From Gammaproteobacteria bacterium (lineage in GTDB: Bacteria > Pseudomonadota > Gammaproteobacteria > JABHGC01): a stretch of 64,000 nucleotides of DNA. This document shows positions 48,338 through 57,068 of the stretch, piece by piece; within the stretch, counting starts at the first letter, position 1; every line of letters begins with the position of its first letter. The DNA lies in the NCBI GenBank assembly GCA_027077805.1, contig JALWTS010000033.1, positions 1 to 64,000 on the forward strand. Reading direction: 5' to 3'. The notes below the pieces were generated by a model, which was given only the letters and a program-made list of their open reading frames with translations, did not search any database and had not been told where the DNA came from. A program made the position numbers and the translations under genes.

Positions 48338-48755
48338 TTATATAGATTAAAGGTTTTAGCTTGTGACTGAAAGTCATTGACAGTAATTACAAAGTGACTC
48401 AATCATTCATTATCGTAAAATCAATGAATAGGCGATACCTTTTATCGTTTCGGCGAGAATTGATGTTAATGGCTGATGCACTCCAGGAAACACTGATGGG
48501 AATTGACTGGCACGGAGGAGTTAGCATCATTCAAGGGAATGATGTGACCGCCCCTCCAGGACTCTAGCTCTATCGTTGAGACGGTTAAACATAGGCAGAG
48601 AGCGAAAGACCTACTGAATAGATAGATACGATTAGTTATGTGTAGATTTATTCAGATTTTTAGGATCGGTTAAAAATTATCGCTAAATTTCTAAAACTAA
48701 TGAATTTAGTTTGTTTCTCAAAAAAAGCCATCGAGATACACTTGATGGCTTTTTT
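48338..48755 (+). ncRNA. Candidate structured small RNA, about 420 nt
   Basis: A gene-free stretch that has a promoter and ends in a strong terminator. Its middle (about 48460-48620) is markedly richer in G and C than the surrounding sequence. It folds: GGAGG (48514-48518) pairs with CCTCC further on, enclosing a perfect 8-bp hairpin of CATCATTC and GAATGATG. Six or seven GGA triplets (CAGGA, GGGAA, GGAGGA, AGGGA, CAGGA) occur in about 110 nt, reminiscent of CsrA-sequestering RNAs, but most lie outside clear loops and the CsrA consensus is incomplete. It lacks the RNase P, tmRNA, 4.5S and common riboswitch signatures. No protein of normal codon use is encoded. A new RNA family or a divergent CsrB/RsmZ type are both possible. 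Confidence 0.45.
48721..48755. terminator. Bidirectional intrinsic terminator between the RNA candidate and yraN
   Basis: 12-bp perfect stem AAAAAAGCCATC (48721-48732) / GATGGCTTTTTT (48744-48755) with an 11-nt loop. T runs lie on both strands, so it ends the + strand RNA and the - strand yraN transcript, whose stop codon is 7 nt away. Confidence 0.88.
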
Positions 48756-48761
48756 ATTGGC

Positions 48762-49121
48762 TTATTCAAATGCCGCTGCAATCCATTCAATTTCTGGCTG
48801 TTGTTGCGGGCAAATTGCCACGACATCAAATTGTACCGCCACTTGATCAATTAAACGCTGTTGCTGTAAATAATACAAGGCTGTATGTTTAATTTTTTGT
48901 TGTTTTTGCCAAGTAATACTTTCTAAAGCAGAACCAAACGTATTATTACGCCGATAACGTACTTCCACAAAAACAATGGTATTACGCTTACTACCCGCAC
49001 GCATAATCAAATCAATTTCACCACCTTGACAGTGATAATTTTGGGTAATGAGTTGATAACCTTGTTGTTGTAAATATTGACACGCTTGTTGTTCGGCTAA
49101 TTTACCTTGTTTGTTACTCAT
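48762..49121 (-). CDS. yraN: YraN family protein (UPF0102), endonuclease-like fold
   Basis: 119 residues of the UPF0102 family: LAEQQACQYLQQQGYQLITQ, the GGEIDLIMRAG segment with the Asp-x(n)-Glu-x-Lys-like nuclease arrangement, and TIVFVEVRYRRNNTFGSALE. The fold is Holliday-junction-resolvase-like, but activity is unproven. Last gene of the lpoA-yraN group, terminated by the strong hairpin. Confidence 0.93.
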   Translation of the reverse strand: MSNKQGKLAEQQACQYLQQQGYQLITQNYHCQGGEIDLIMRAGSKRNTIVFVEVRYRRNNTFGSALESITWQKQQKIKHTALYYLQQQRLIDQVAVQFDVVAICPQQQPEIEWIAAAFE

Positions 49122-49151
49122 AAGTTTATTCTTATTATTATTGTCATAAAA

Positions 49152-51083
49152 CTAAGGCACTGGTGCTAACGGATTTTGGTTCTCACCAGAAAACAAATAA
49201 GAATAATCCGATTGATGACTGGTTTGTGGCGAATAGCCTAAGCGTGTTAGGTGGTTGGATTTTAGTTTTGCCCACAATAATTGCCGATAAATTTTACCTT
49301 GGCCATCCACATATAAATTCCCTGTTTTGCCTTTAAAACTTTCGGTGGGATTTTGTTGTAAATAGGCAATTTGGGCAGGTAAAAAATAGGCATCCATACC
49401 CATCGCATATAAACGTAAATGACTGGGTTTAAGCGTTGGCCATAGTTGTAACACCCGATTTTTGGATAATAAGGCATTGGGATCATCTTCTAAAATCCAT
49501 GGCAAATCACAAAAAATTAAGCCTTCTAAATCTTTGGCTTGTTGTTGATCAAATATGCCTGAAAAACTATGGGAAGTGCTATATACAGGTAGTTTACCCG
49601 CATAATTAAATTTTAATTGCGGTAAGATGCTACGAGTATCACTCGCTGACGCTGCTATAAAAATAAAATCCGCATCTTGGCGAATTCTGACATGCCCTTT
49701 TAAGGGTTGCCCAATAAAGTTTTGTAATAGTTTTAAGCGTTGTTTGCTTTCATCAATATTTAATAACTGGCGAATAGTTTGGTTATAATCATTGGTTCGG
49801 GGTTGATAGCTTTGTTGTTCTAAAATAGTGCCACCTGATGCTTGCCAATAACGTTCAAAACTTTGAGCCATGCGTTGTCCCCATGAATTATTGGGCGTTA
49901 ACATTACCGCATGGGTATGACCATCAAACCACGCTTTTTCCGCCACTTGTCTGGCTTCATTTTCAGGCGATAAGCCAAATTGGTAAAAAGCCGTGGGGTG
50001 GGCTTTAGTGGGAATTGGATTTAAGCTTAAAATTGCTTTGGGTCGATTGTCTAAGTCTAGCAATTGTTGATTGGCTTGTTTATCCAATGAACCTATGACA
50101 AAATCGACATTATTCGCCACTGCTTGTTGGTAAACATCAATAACATTATTAGGACTGTGATAATAAATTTGGATGCTTGGACGTTGTTTACTGCTTTGTT
50201 GATAATAACTAGAGATAAAGCCATTTAAAAATACTTGGCTAGGTTGTTGATATTTACCATAGTTAGGCAAGATTATAGCGAGATGTTGCACTTGATAATT
50301 GGCAATCGCTGGTTGTTGTAATACTTGCACAAGTAATTGAGCTAACACAGGATGTCTAGGATAACGTTGCCGCCATAAGCCATATTGTTGTTGTAATAAG
50401 GTTTGATTGCGACCATATTGTTTTAATAAGCGTGCCAAATCCATCCAACCGCTTAAGGTATTGGGCTTTTGTGGTTGTGCCAACTGTAATGCCGTATCAG
50501 TTAATTGATTTAAAGCCAATAAAATATTTTGTTGATTTTTTAACTTAAAATCGGATTTTTTTAATAATTTGTCTAAAGCAATGCCTGCCTTAGCACTGGC
50601 TAGGGCATTGCCTGTTAAAGCATAAGCCTGTGATTTTAAATAATAATATAATTGTAAATAATAACGAGATAACTTTGGATGGGGTAAATCTTCTAATAAA
50701 CCTAAGGTTTGTTGTGGTTTTTGCTTGGCTAAGGCAATTTCTGCGGAAAATAAACGTGCTTGATAAGCCTCTAATGAAGACAAATATTGCGGTTCAATTT
50801 GTAAGAGATACTTCTCAGCGGTCTGCTTATCGCCTTGATGTAAAAAATTTGCCACTGCTCGTAGTTGATACTGTTGCTTTTGGGGAGGATTGGCTTTAGC
50901 CGCTAAGGCCAAATATATTTTAGCCGCCCCTAAAAAATCTTGTTGTTGTTCTAATTTTATCGCTTGATGATCAGGGGCAAATGCTTTTTTAGATTTCTGA
51001 GTTAGTGGTTGTATAGTCTTCGAACAACCTGCTAATAATAACACTATGATGAGTGCAGAGAGATATTTGAACATGGTAATCAT
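49152..51083 (-). CDS. lpoA: Penicillin-binding protein activator LpoA (LppC)
   Basis: Outer-membrane lipoprotein that activates the peptidoglycan synthase PBP1A. 643 residues: signal peptide and lipobox LLLAGC, an N-terminal TPR-like helical domain (about 30-260), and a periplasmic-binding-protein-like domain (about 265-620) with HLAIILPNYGKYQQP, DFVIGSLDKQAN and YSTSHSFSGIFDQQQAKDLE. The start could also be the ATG at 51074, which still leaves a full signal peptide. Next to rsmI (divergent) and yraN, the common gammaproteobacterial neighbourhood. Confidence 0.92.
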   Translation of the reverse strand: MITMFKYLSALIIVLLLAGCSKTIQPLTQKSKKAFAPDHQAIKLEQQQDFLGAAKIYLALAAKANPPQKQQYQLRAVANFLHQGDKQTAEKYLLQIEPQYLSSLEAYQARLFSAEIALAKQKPQQTLGLLEDLPHPKLSRYYLQLYYYLKSQAYALTGNALASAKAGIALDKLLKKSDFKLKNQQNILLALNQLTDTALQLAQPQKPNTLSGWMDLARLLKQYGRNQTLLQQQYGLWRQRYPRHPVLAQLLVQVLQQPAIANYQVQHLAIILPNYGKYQQPSQVFLNGFISSYYQQSSKQRPSIQIYYHSPNNVIDVYQQAVANNVDFVIGSLDKQANQQLLDLDNRPKAILSLNPIPTKAHPTAFYQFGLSPENEARQVAEKAWFDGHTHAVMLTPNNSWGQRMAQSFERYWQASGGTILEQQSYQPRTNDYNQTIRQLLNIDESKQRLKLLQNFIGQPLKGHVRIRQDADFIFIAASASDTRSILPQLKFNYAGKLPVYSTSHSFSGIFDQQQAKDLEGLIFCDLPWILEDDPNALLSKNRVLQLWPTLKPSHLRLYAMGMDAYFLPAQIAYLQQNPTESFKGKTGNLYVDGQGKIYRQLLWAKLKSNHLTRLGYSPQTSHQSDYSYLFSGENQNPLAPVP

Positions 51084-51128
51084 TTATAATCAAAAAATAA
51101 TTTTCAAAGTTTAACAAATAGGGCAACA

Positions 51129-51971
51129 ATGATAAAGTCAGGCTGTTTATATATTATCGCAACCCCAATTGGTCATTTACAAGATATAAGTTATCGCGCA
51201 GTAGAAACCCTAAAACAGTTGGATTTCATTGCGGTTGAAGATACGCGTCATAGCAAAATTTTATTACAACATTATGCCATTACTACCCCAGTCATGGCAT
51301 TTTATCAACAAAATGAGCGTAATAAAACGCATTATTTATTGCAACAACTAAAACAAGGCAAAAGCATTGGTTTAATTTCCGATGCAGGCACGCCATTGAT
51401 TAGCGATCCGGGTTATTATTTAGTCAAACAAGCCCATCAACAGGGGATTCAAGTGATTCCGATCCCAGGGGCAAGTGCTTTAATTACGGCTTTATCGGTG
51501 GCAGGGTTGGCAACGGATAAATTTATGTTTGAAGGCTTTTTACCTCGCAAAACTGAGGCGAGGTTAAAGTATCTAAAAACATTGGTTTATCAACAGCGAA
51601 CCCTAGTATTTTATGAGTCTTGTCATAGAATTATTGCCACTATTGATGACATGCAACAAATATTTGGTCAACAACGACAAGCCGTGATTTTACGAGAATT
51701 AACTAAAACTTTTGAAACCATTTATGCTAATAGCTTAGAGAATATCTTGTTATGGCTACAACAAGATACCAATCAACAAAAGGGCGAGTTTGTGATTGTC
51801 GTTGCGGGTAACGCCATTGCCCCAGATTTAAGTTTAGTGTCGGTAGAACAACTACTGCCTATGTTATTACAACATTTATCCGTAAAACAAACGGTACAAA
51901 TCAGTCAACAATTATTTGATTTGCCTAAAAAACAGTTATACCAACAAGCCGTTAAATTAAAGTCAGAATAA
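51129..51971 (+). CDS. rsmI: 16S rRNA 2'-O-ribose C1402 methyltransferase RsmI
   Basis: SAM-dependent methylation of C1402 in the decoding region of 16S rRNA. 280 residues: LYIIATPIGHLQDISYRAVE, AVEDTRHSKILLQHY, GLISDAGTPLISDPGYYLV, IPIPGASALITALSVAG, and FEGFLPRK. Full length for the family; the tetrapyrrole-methylase-like fold is clear. Divergent from lpoA, 46 bp apart. Confidence 0.97.
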   Translation: MIKSGCLYIIATPIGHLQDISYRAVETLKQLDFIAVEDTRHSKILLQHYAITTPVMAFYQQNERNKTHYLLQQLKQGKSIGLISDAGTPLISDPGYYLVKQAHQQGIQVIPIPGASALITALSVAGLATDKFMFEGFLPRKTEARLKYLKTLVYQQRTLVFYESCHRIIATIDDMQQIFGQQRQAVILRELTKTFETIYANSLENILLWLQQDTNQQKGEFVIVVAGNAIAPDLSLVSVEQLLPMLLQHLSVKQTVQISQQLFDLPKKQLYQQAVKLKSE

Positions 51972-52058
51972 ACTTCAATATTTTTAGGTTAGACAAAATA
52001 TTAATAATGATTATAATGGTTTCCAGATATATTCACTAAAAAAGGGGACAATAATCCT

Positions 52059-53006
52059 ATGTTATCATGTAGATGGCGATTAACCTACATTTTTTTAATG
52101 GGATTTATGATCACTGGTTTTGCCGAACCATTAAAACCACTGAAAATGCCAACAAATTTAAACCCACAAAAAGTAGAGCTAGGGCGGTTATTATTTCATG
52201 AGGTACGCTTGTCTAAAGATGATTCCATTTCTTGTGCGAGTTGCCATAATTTGAAAAAAGGGGGGACGGATAATGCCCAGGTTTCGATTGGTATTAAAGG
52301 TCGCAAAGGTCCTATTAATGCCCCTACTGTTTACAATAGTGGCTTACTACTCGCCCAATTTTGGGATGGTCGTGCGGATACCTTAGAAGATCAAGTCGAT
52401 GGTCCTGTACAAGCAGAAGCTGAAATGGGTTCGTTATGGCCAGAAGTCATGGCCAAACTTTATGCGGATCAAGAATATCCCGCTTTATTCAAAGCGATTT
52501 ATGCCGATGGCATTACGCGTGAAAATATTAAAAATGCCATTGCCGAATTTGAACGGTCTTTAGTTACAGTGGATTCTCCCTTTGATCGATATTTACAAGG
52601 GGATGAAAATGCCATTGATGCCCAAGCAAAATATGGTTATAAATTATTTAAAAATTATGGTTGTGCTTCTTGTCATCAAGGTGCTAATGTTGGGGGCAAT
52701 ATGTTTCAGGTCTTTGGAGTATTAAATTCCTATTTTGAAAAACGAGGCAATATCACCAAAGCAGATCGTGGTCGTTACAATGTGACTGGGAATGACATTG
52801 ATAAGCATCGTTTTAAAGTTCCCTCGTTGAGACTAGTCGCACTTACAGCACCTTATCTTCACGATGGCACGGCTAAAACCTTACGAGATGCCGTAGATGC
52901 AATGTTTGAGTTTCAATTGGGACGTGAGGCACCTAATGAACATAAAGAAGCCATCATCCATTTTCTCAAAACGCTAGTCGGGAAACACAAGGAGTTACAA
53001 CCATGA
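52059..53006 (+). CDS. Diheme cytochrome c peroxidase
   Basis: Reduces hydrogen peroxide in the periplasm with electrons from small cytochromes. 315 residues with a signal peptide (about 1-22). Two heme-c sites: CASCH at 59-63 and CASCH at 202-206. Between them are NAPTVYNSGL, FWDGRADTLEDQVDGP, and after the second heme VPSLRLVALTAPYLHDG, whose Met/His ligands fit CcpA/MauG family proteins. The stop overlaps the next gene's start (ATGA), so the two are translated together, pointing to a joint role in oxidative stress or redox sensing. Confidence 0.94.
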   Translation: MLSCRWRLTYIFLMGFMITGFAEPLKPLKMPTNLNPQKVELGRLLFHEVRLSKDDSISCASCHNLKKGGTDNAQVSIGIKGRKGPINAPTVYNSGLLLAQFWDGRADTLEDQVDGPVQAEAEMGSLWPEVMAKLYADQEYPALFKAIYADGITRENIKNAIAEFERSLVTVDSPFDRYLQGDENAIDAQAKYGYKLFKNYGCASCHQGANVGGNMFQVFGVLNSYFEKRGNITKADRGRYNVTGNDIDKHRFKVPSLRLVALTAPYLHDGTAKTLRDAVDAMFEFQLGREAPNEHKEAIIHFLKTLVGKHKELQP

Positions 53007-53962
53007 ATAATCCAATCACGCCTACCCACAAGACCTCTAACTTATTGAATACCATTGGTATTATAATTATTGGAATTTTAGCTTGTGTTATTGTGGTTTG
53101 TTATGCCATGATTAAGGATCATAATAACAACTATCAAATATTTAAACAAAATTTAGAGCGTTTTAGTCAACTACAGCGATTAGATGCGGATTGGAGTGTG
53201 GCATTATTACAAACTAAAAGCAATGATTTAAAAGATTTTGATACCCTATCCAAGCTTTATGAACAGATTAGAGAATTAATACTGATTCAATCAAAAGCAT
53301 TGCAACAGGATAAATATATCACTCAAGATATTGACAACCAGTATCAACGTTATCGCTACTTGCTTAAAGCGAAGCGTGATTTAATTGAGTATTATAAAGG
53401 GGATCAAGCTATTTTGCGTAACTCAATTCGTTATGCGCCTTTTGCGGCTCGTTTAATTAGACGTTCATTACAATCATCAGATGTGATTCAAGCAAGCCAA
53501 ATATTTGTTGATACTTTAGTTGCTTTGGATAATTTTATTATTTATCCAAAACGTTCCAGTAAGGATTTGAGTAGAAATATTGCCAATTTAAAACAAAATT
53601 TAGCGGTATTTCCTCAAGATACTTTGCTTGATATTCAACGTTTTATCAGCCATGTTGCGGTAATATTAAAATACAAAAATACTGTGGATCAACATTTACA
53701 AGAAGCATTACAAACTCAAACTAATGTTGCTGTAACGAATTTAATTGAAAACTATAAAGCATTGTACCAGAGTAAAAGCGAGACTATTCATACTTTAGAA
53801 TCCGTGATTCAGGTAAGTTTTGTTATGTTAGTCGCAACTGTTTTGCTTGTGGTTACTCGTTTTTATTTAAGTACCAAAAAATTATCGCATCGTGTTGCTG
53901 AGGTCGAGGAATATGCGGAACAGTTAGTGGACAATTTTGATGAGCAACAAGCTAATTACTAA
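53003..53962 (+). CDS. Two-TM periplasmic-sensor-like protein (DAHL-type domain)
   Basis: 319 residues: TM1 (about 17-38), a long all-helical periplasmic region (about 40-265), TM2 (about 272-292), and a short cytoplasmic coiled coil (HRVAEVEEYAEQLVDNFDEQ). This is the input half of a sensor, resembling DAHL (double all-helical ligand-binding) domains fused to kinases or cyclases, but no output domain follows. Coupled by 4-nt overlap to the peroxidase, so it might anchor the peroxidase or pass a signal from it. The family assignment is from architecture only. Confidence 0.6.
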   Translation: MNNPITPTHKTSNLLNTIGIIIIGILACVIVVCYAMIKDHNNNYQIFKQNLERFSQLQRLDADWSVALLQTKSNDLKDFDTLSKLYEQIRELILIQSKALQQDKYITQDIDNQYQRYRYLLKAKRDLIEYYKGDQAILRNSIRYAPFAARLIRRSLQSSDVIQASQIFVDTLVALDNFIIYPKRSSKDLSRNIANLKQNLAVFPQDTLLDIQRFISHVAVILKYKNTVDQHLQEALQTQTNVAVTNLIENYKALYQSKSETIHTLESVIQVSFVMLVATVLLVVTRFYLSTKKLSHRVAEVEEYAEQLVDNFDEQQANY

Positions 53963-54872
53963 ACGCTTGTTGTAATGCGGGTATATTTAGATTTCGACCG
54001 ATTAAGACTAAGCAACTTTGCCGATCTTGACTATTAATGGCTTGAAAATCACCATAAATATTACGATAAACCCCTTGCAACACAAAACATTGGGGTTTAT
54101 CTTTAAAATATAATAATCCTTTGCAACGCAATAATTGATGTCCTTGGGTTGCCACGAAATTTTGTAGCCACACGGTAAACTTAAACAAATCCAAAGGCAC
54201 TAATCGGCTTAAACCAATGGTTTGAATTTCAGTTTGGCTGTGATGTTGACTTATTATTTTAGGTAGTAAGATCATATCAGTGGCTGATATTAATAAAGAC
54301 CAATCAATATTCGCATAAGTGCTTGCAATAATATCCGCATTAGGATTGATCTGTTGCAATTTTTGTCGCAATATTATTTGCTTAGACTCGGTAATTAAAT
54401 CCGTTTTATTGATAATAATGGTATTGGCATAAGCTAATTGGTCTAAAGCAATATTACTTTGTTCTAATTGTACCAGACTATATTTTGCATCAACCAAGGT
54501 AATCACCCGTTGCACTGCAAATTTTGCTCTAACTGCGGTATTAATCAAAAAGGTATGCAGTAAATTAGATAATTTTGCTAATCCTGTGGTTTCAATTAAA
54601 ATTCCATCCAAGTTTTTATCCGTTTGTGCCAGTTTTTCAATGGTTTGTAATAATTCATATTCCACACTACAACATAAACAGCCATTACTAAGCTCAATAA
54701 TAGTATGCGATTGTTGTTGTAATAAGGCTTTGTCAACACTTAAGGCACTAAATTCATTGACGATTACGGCATAATGTTTATCACTAGATTGCTGTAAAAT
54801 CGTTTGTAATAAAGAGGTTTTACCTGCACCTAAATAACCCGTAATAATAAAAATTGGGAGTGGAATTGACAT
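53952..54872 (-). CDS. CobW/COG0523-type GTPase (metallochaperone)
   Basis: About 306 residues. Walker A in FIITGYLGAGKTSLLQ, the metal-binding CxCC in LSNGCLCCSVEYEL, ILIETTGLAKLSNLL, and INKTDLI for guanine; then a short CobW_C domain. Such proteins supply zinc, cobalt or other metals to client enzymes. An ATG at 54914 would add 14 residues not typical of the family, so the ATG at 54872 was chosen, without a strong ribosome site. Convergent with the sensor gene (11-nt overlap) and divergent from the sulfurylase gene. The metal and client are unknown. Confidence 0.9.
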   Translation of the reverse strand: MSIPLPIFIITGYLGAGKTSLLQTILQQSSDKHYAVIVNEFSALSVDKALLQQQSHTIIELSNGCLCCSVEYELLQTIEKLAQTDKNLDGILIETTGLAKLSNLLHTFLINTAVRAKFAVQRVITLVDAKYSLVQLEQSNIALDQLAYANTIIINKTDLITESKQIILRQKLQQINPNADIIASTYANIDWSLLISATDMILLPKIISQHHSQTEIQTIGLSRLVPLDLFKFTVWLQNFVATQGHQLLRCKGLLYFKDKPQCFVLQGVYRNIYGDFQAINSQDRQSCLVLIGRNLNIPALQQAFSN

Positions 54873-54942
54873 AAAAGATGAAACTAAAAATAAATCAGAG
54901 TACAATGTCGACATTTTAGCAGAAATACGGAGCGATAAATAG

Positions 54943-56133
54943 ATGATTAAACCTCATGGTTCAGATACACTTAAGCCTTTATTTGTTTATGATGTCGATA
55001 AACATCATGCCTTGCAACAAGAAGCCGAAGGCTTACCTTCTTTATTATTAAATTCTGCGGCAGCTGCTAATGCGGTTATGCTAGGCGCGGGTTATTTTAA
55101 TCCTTTAACGGGTTATATGAATGTTGCAGATGCGGTAAGTGTTGCTGAAAAATTACATACTACTGATGGCTTATTCTGGCCAACGCCAGTATTAAACTTA
55201 AGCCAATCAATAGATGAGATTAAAGATGCTAAACGCATTGCTTTACGGGATCCAAACGTAGAAGGGCATCCAGTAATCGCCATTCAAGATGTTGATGCCA
55301 TTGAAGAATTTAGTGATGCTCAAATTCAAATGATTGCCGAAAAAGTTTATGGTACCACTGATTTGCAACACCCAGGGGTTGCAACTTTTACTTCTCTAGG
55401 CAAATTTGCGATTTCAGGGAATATCCAAGTATTAAATTTTAGCTATTTCCAACAAGATTTTCCTGATACTTTCCGTACTGCGGTTGAAATTCGCAATGAA
55501 ATTCAAGAACATGGTTGGCAAACTGTGGTTGCTTTTCAAACACGTAATCCCATGCACAGAGCCCATGAAGAGCTTTGTAAAATGGCAAAAGAAGCGGTGA
55601 ATGCCGATGGTGTGTTAATTCATATGTTATTAGGGAAATTAAAAAAAGGCGATATTCCCGCACCAGTCAGAGATGCGGCTATTCGTAAAATGGTAGAATT
55701 ATATTTCCCACCCAATACGGTTATGATTACTGGCTATGGCTTTGATATGCTATATGCTGGTCCTAGAGAAGCCGTATTACATGCGGTATTTCGTCAAAAT
55801 GCGGGTTGTACTCATTTTATTATTGGTCGTGATCATGCCGGAGTAGGGGATTATTATGGCCCATTTGATGCCCAAACTATTTTTGATGAGCAAGTGCCTC
55901 AAGATGCTTTACAAATTGAAATCTTCCGTGCCGATCATACCGCATATTCTAAGAAATTAAATAAAGTCGTCATGATGCGTGATGTACCTGATCATACGAA
56001 AGAAGACTTTATTTTATTATCGGGTACCAAAGTAAGAGCAATGTTAAGTGAAGGTATGGCACCTCCACCTGAATTTTCTCGTCCTGAAGTCGCACAGATT
56101 TTAATGGATTATTATCAAAATAAAAAAGATTAG
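54943..56133 (+). CDS. sat: ATP sulfurylase (sulfate adenylyltransferase, Sat)
   Basis: APS + PPi <-> ATP + sulfate. 396 residues, the homo-oligomeric Sat type used by dissimilatory sulfur oxidisers and reducers, unlike the CysDN pair. The nucleotide motif FQTRNPMHRAHEELC, the PP-loop-like HMLLGKLKKGDIP, GRDHAGVGDYYGPFDAQ, and the C-terminal LLSGTKVRAMLSEG are all present. In a sulfur oxidiser it would run toward ATP after APS reductase. A GGAG site lies about ten bases before the ATG. aprAB is not in the window, so direction is inferred. Confidence 0.96.
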   Translation: MIKPHGSDTLKPLFVYDVDKHHALQQEAEGLPSLLLNSAAAANAVMLGAGYFNPLTGYMNVADAVSVAEKLHTTDGLFWPTPVLNLSQSIDEIKDAKRIALRDPNVEGHPVIAIQDVDAIEEFSDAQIQMIAEKVYGTTDLQHPGVATFTSLGKFAISGNIQVLNFSYFQQDFPDTFRTAVEIRNEIQEHGWQTVVAFQTRNPMHRAHEELCKMAKEAVNADGVLIHMLLGKLKKGDIPAPVRDAAIRKMVELYFPPNTVMITGYGFDMLYAGPREAVLHAVFRQNAGCTHFIIGRDHAGVGDYYGPFDAQTIFDEQVPQDALQIEIFRADHTAYSKKLNKVVMMRDVPDHTKEDFILLSGTKVRAMLSEGMAPPPEFSRPEVAQILMDYYQNKKD

Positions 56134-56160
56134 TCTTAAGTTTACTGAATGGAAAAAGAG

Positions 56161-56189
56161 ATAGAGACAGGTGATATGCTTGTCTCTAT
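56161..56189 (+). terminator. Hairpin downstream of sat
   Basis: Perfect 9-bp inverted repeat ATAGAGACA / TGTCTCTAT around an 11-nt loop, 28 nt after the sat stop. No T run follows (AACAAG), so it may be a weak or factor-dependent terminator. The rest of the 211-bp gap before the next gene shows no further gene. Confidence 0.5.
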
Positions 56190-56344
56190 AACAAGTTGTT
56201 GTGAATGTCAAACCAAAACCTTTGACAATTCCTGTGATATTTACGATGCTTTGTCAGATAGTTATTATCCCAAGGATTAATTGCAAATTATAATTAAAAA
56301 ACCAAAATAAACGAATTTGCTTATATCTCACCGTAGGAAATTTA

Positions 56345-57043
56345 ATGCGTTTTCATTATTTACAACATGTACCATTTGAGGATTTAGCCAGTATTAAACC
56401 ACTCATCCAATCTCATCATCATCAACTTAGCGTTACCCATCTTTACCAAAACCAAGCCCTGCCAACAATGGCTGATTTTGATTATTTGATAGTAATGGGA
56501 GGGCCAATGGGCATTGATGATGTTACGCAATACCCTTGGCTAATTGCTGAAAAAAAATTTATTCAACAAGCGATTACTACAGGTAAAACTATTTTAGGGA
56601 TTTGTTTAGGTGCTCAATTAATGGCCCAAATTTTGGGCGCAAATATTAGCCCTAATCAGTATCGAGAAATCGGCTGGTTTCCGATTCAAGCAAATCCCGC
56701 CATACAACAAACGAAATTTTCTAATATTTTTAATACCACTAATCCAGTATTTCATTGGCATGGTGATACCTTTGATATTCCTGATAATGCTATTCCAGTG
56801 GCTAGCAGTGTTGCTTGTCAACATCAGGGTTTTTTCTATGACAATCGAGTATTAGGCCTACAGTTTCATTTAGAAACAACATTCACTTCAGCCCAAGCAT
56901 TAATTCAAAACTGTGCGAATGAATTAGATGGTTCAACTTATGTGCAATCGGCTCAAGAAATATTAGCACAACCGCAACGATTTTCTGTGATAAATCAGAT
57001 GATGGGACAAGTTTTTCAGCAGTTGTTCATCAGCAATCATTAA
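56345..57043 (+). CDS. Class I glutamine amidotransferase-like protein
   Basis: 232 residues with the GATase1 triad: nucleophile Cys in GICLGAQLMAQILGA, His in LQFHLETT and the Glu two residues later. MGGPMGIDDVTQYPWL is typical of the GuaA-like subgroup (GMP synthase glutaminase homologues) found as single-domain proteins. No synthase partner is adjacent, so the acceptor of the ammonia is unknown; a gamma-glutamyl hydrolase role is also possible. Confidence 0.9.
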   Translation: MRFHYLQHVPFEDLASIKPLIQSHHHQLSVTHLYQNQALPTMADFDYLIVMGGPMGIDDVTQYPWLIAEKKFIQQAITTGKTILGICLGAQLMAQILGANISPNQYREIGWFPIQANPAIQQTKFSNIFNTTNPVFHWHGDTFDIPDNAIPVASSVACQHQGFFYDNRVLGLQFHLETTFTSAQALIQNCANELDGSTYVQSAQEILAQPQRFSVINQMMGQVFQQLFISNH

Positions 57044-57068
57044 TAACATTTTTATGACTAACCGTTGT

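Noticed and set aside
48424-48567. 47-codon ORF within the RNA candidate (begins MNRRYLLSFRRELM)
   Set aside because: No ribosome site, and it uses CTC, CTG, CGG and GGA codons that are rare in neighbouring genes; the GC-rich, palindromic sequence is better explained as RNA structure.
48338-48755. RNase P RNA, tmRNA or a hammerhead-like motif (CTGATG followed by GAAAC)
   Set aside because: The conserved GAGGAAAGTCC of RNase P and the tmRNA ends are absent, and the CTGATG/GAAAC segment lacks the self-complementary stem II required for a hammerhead.
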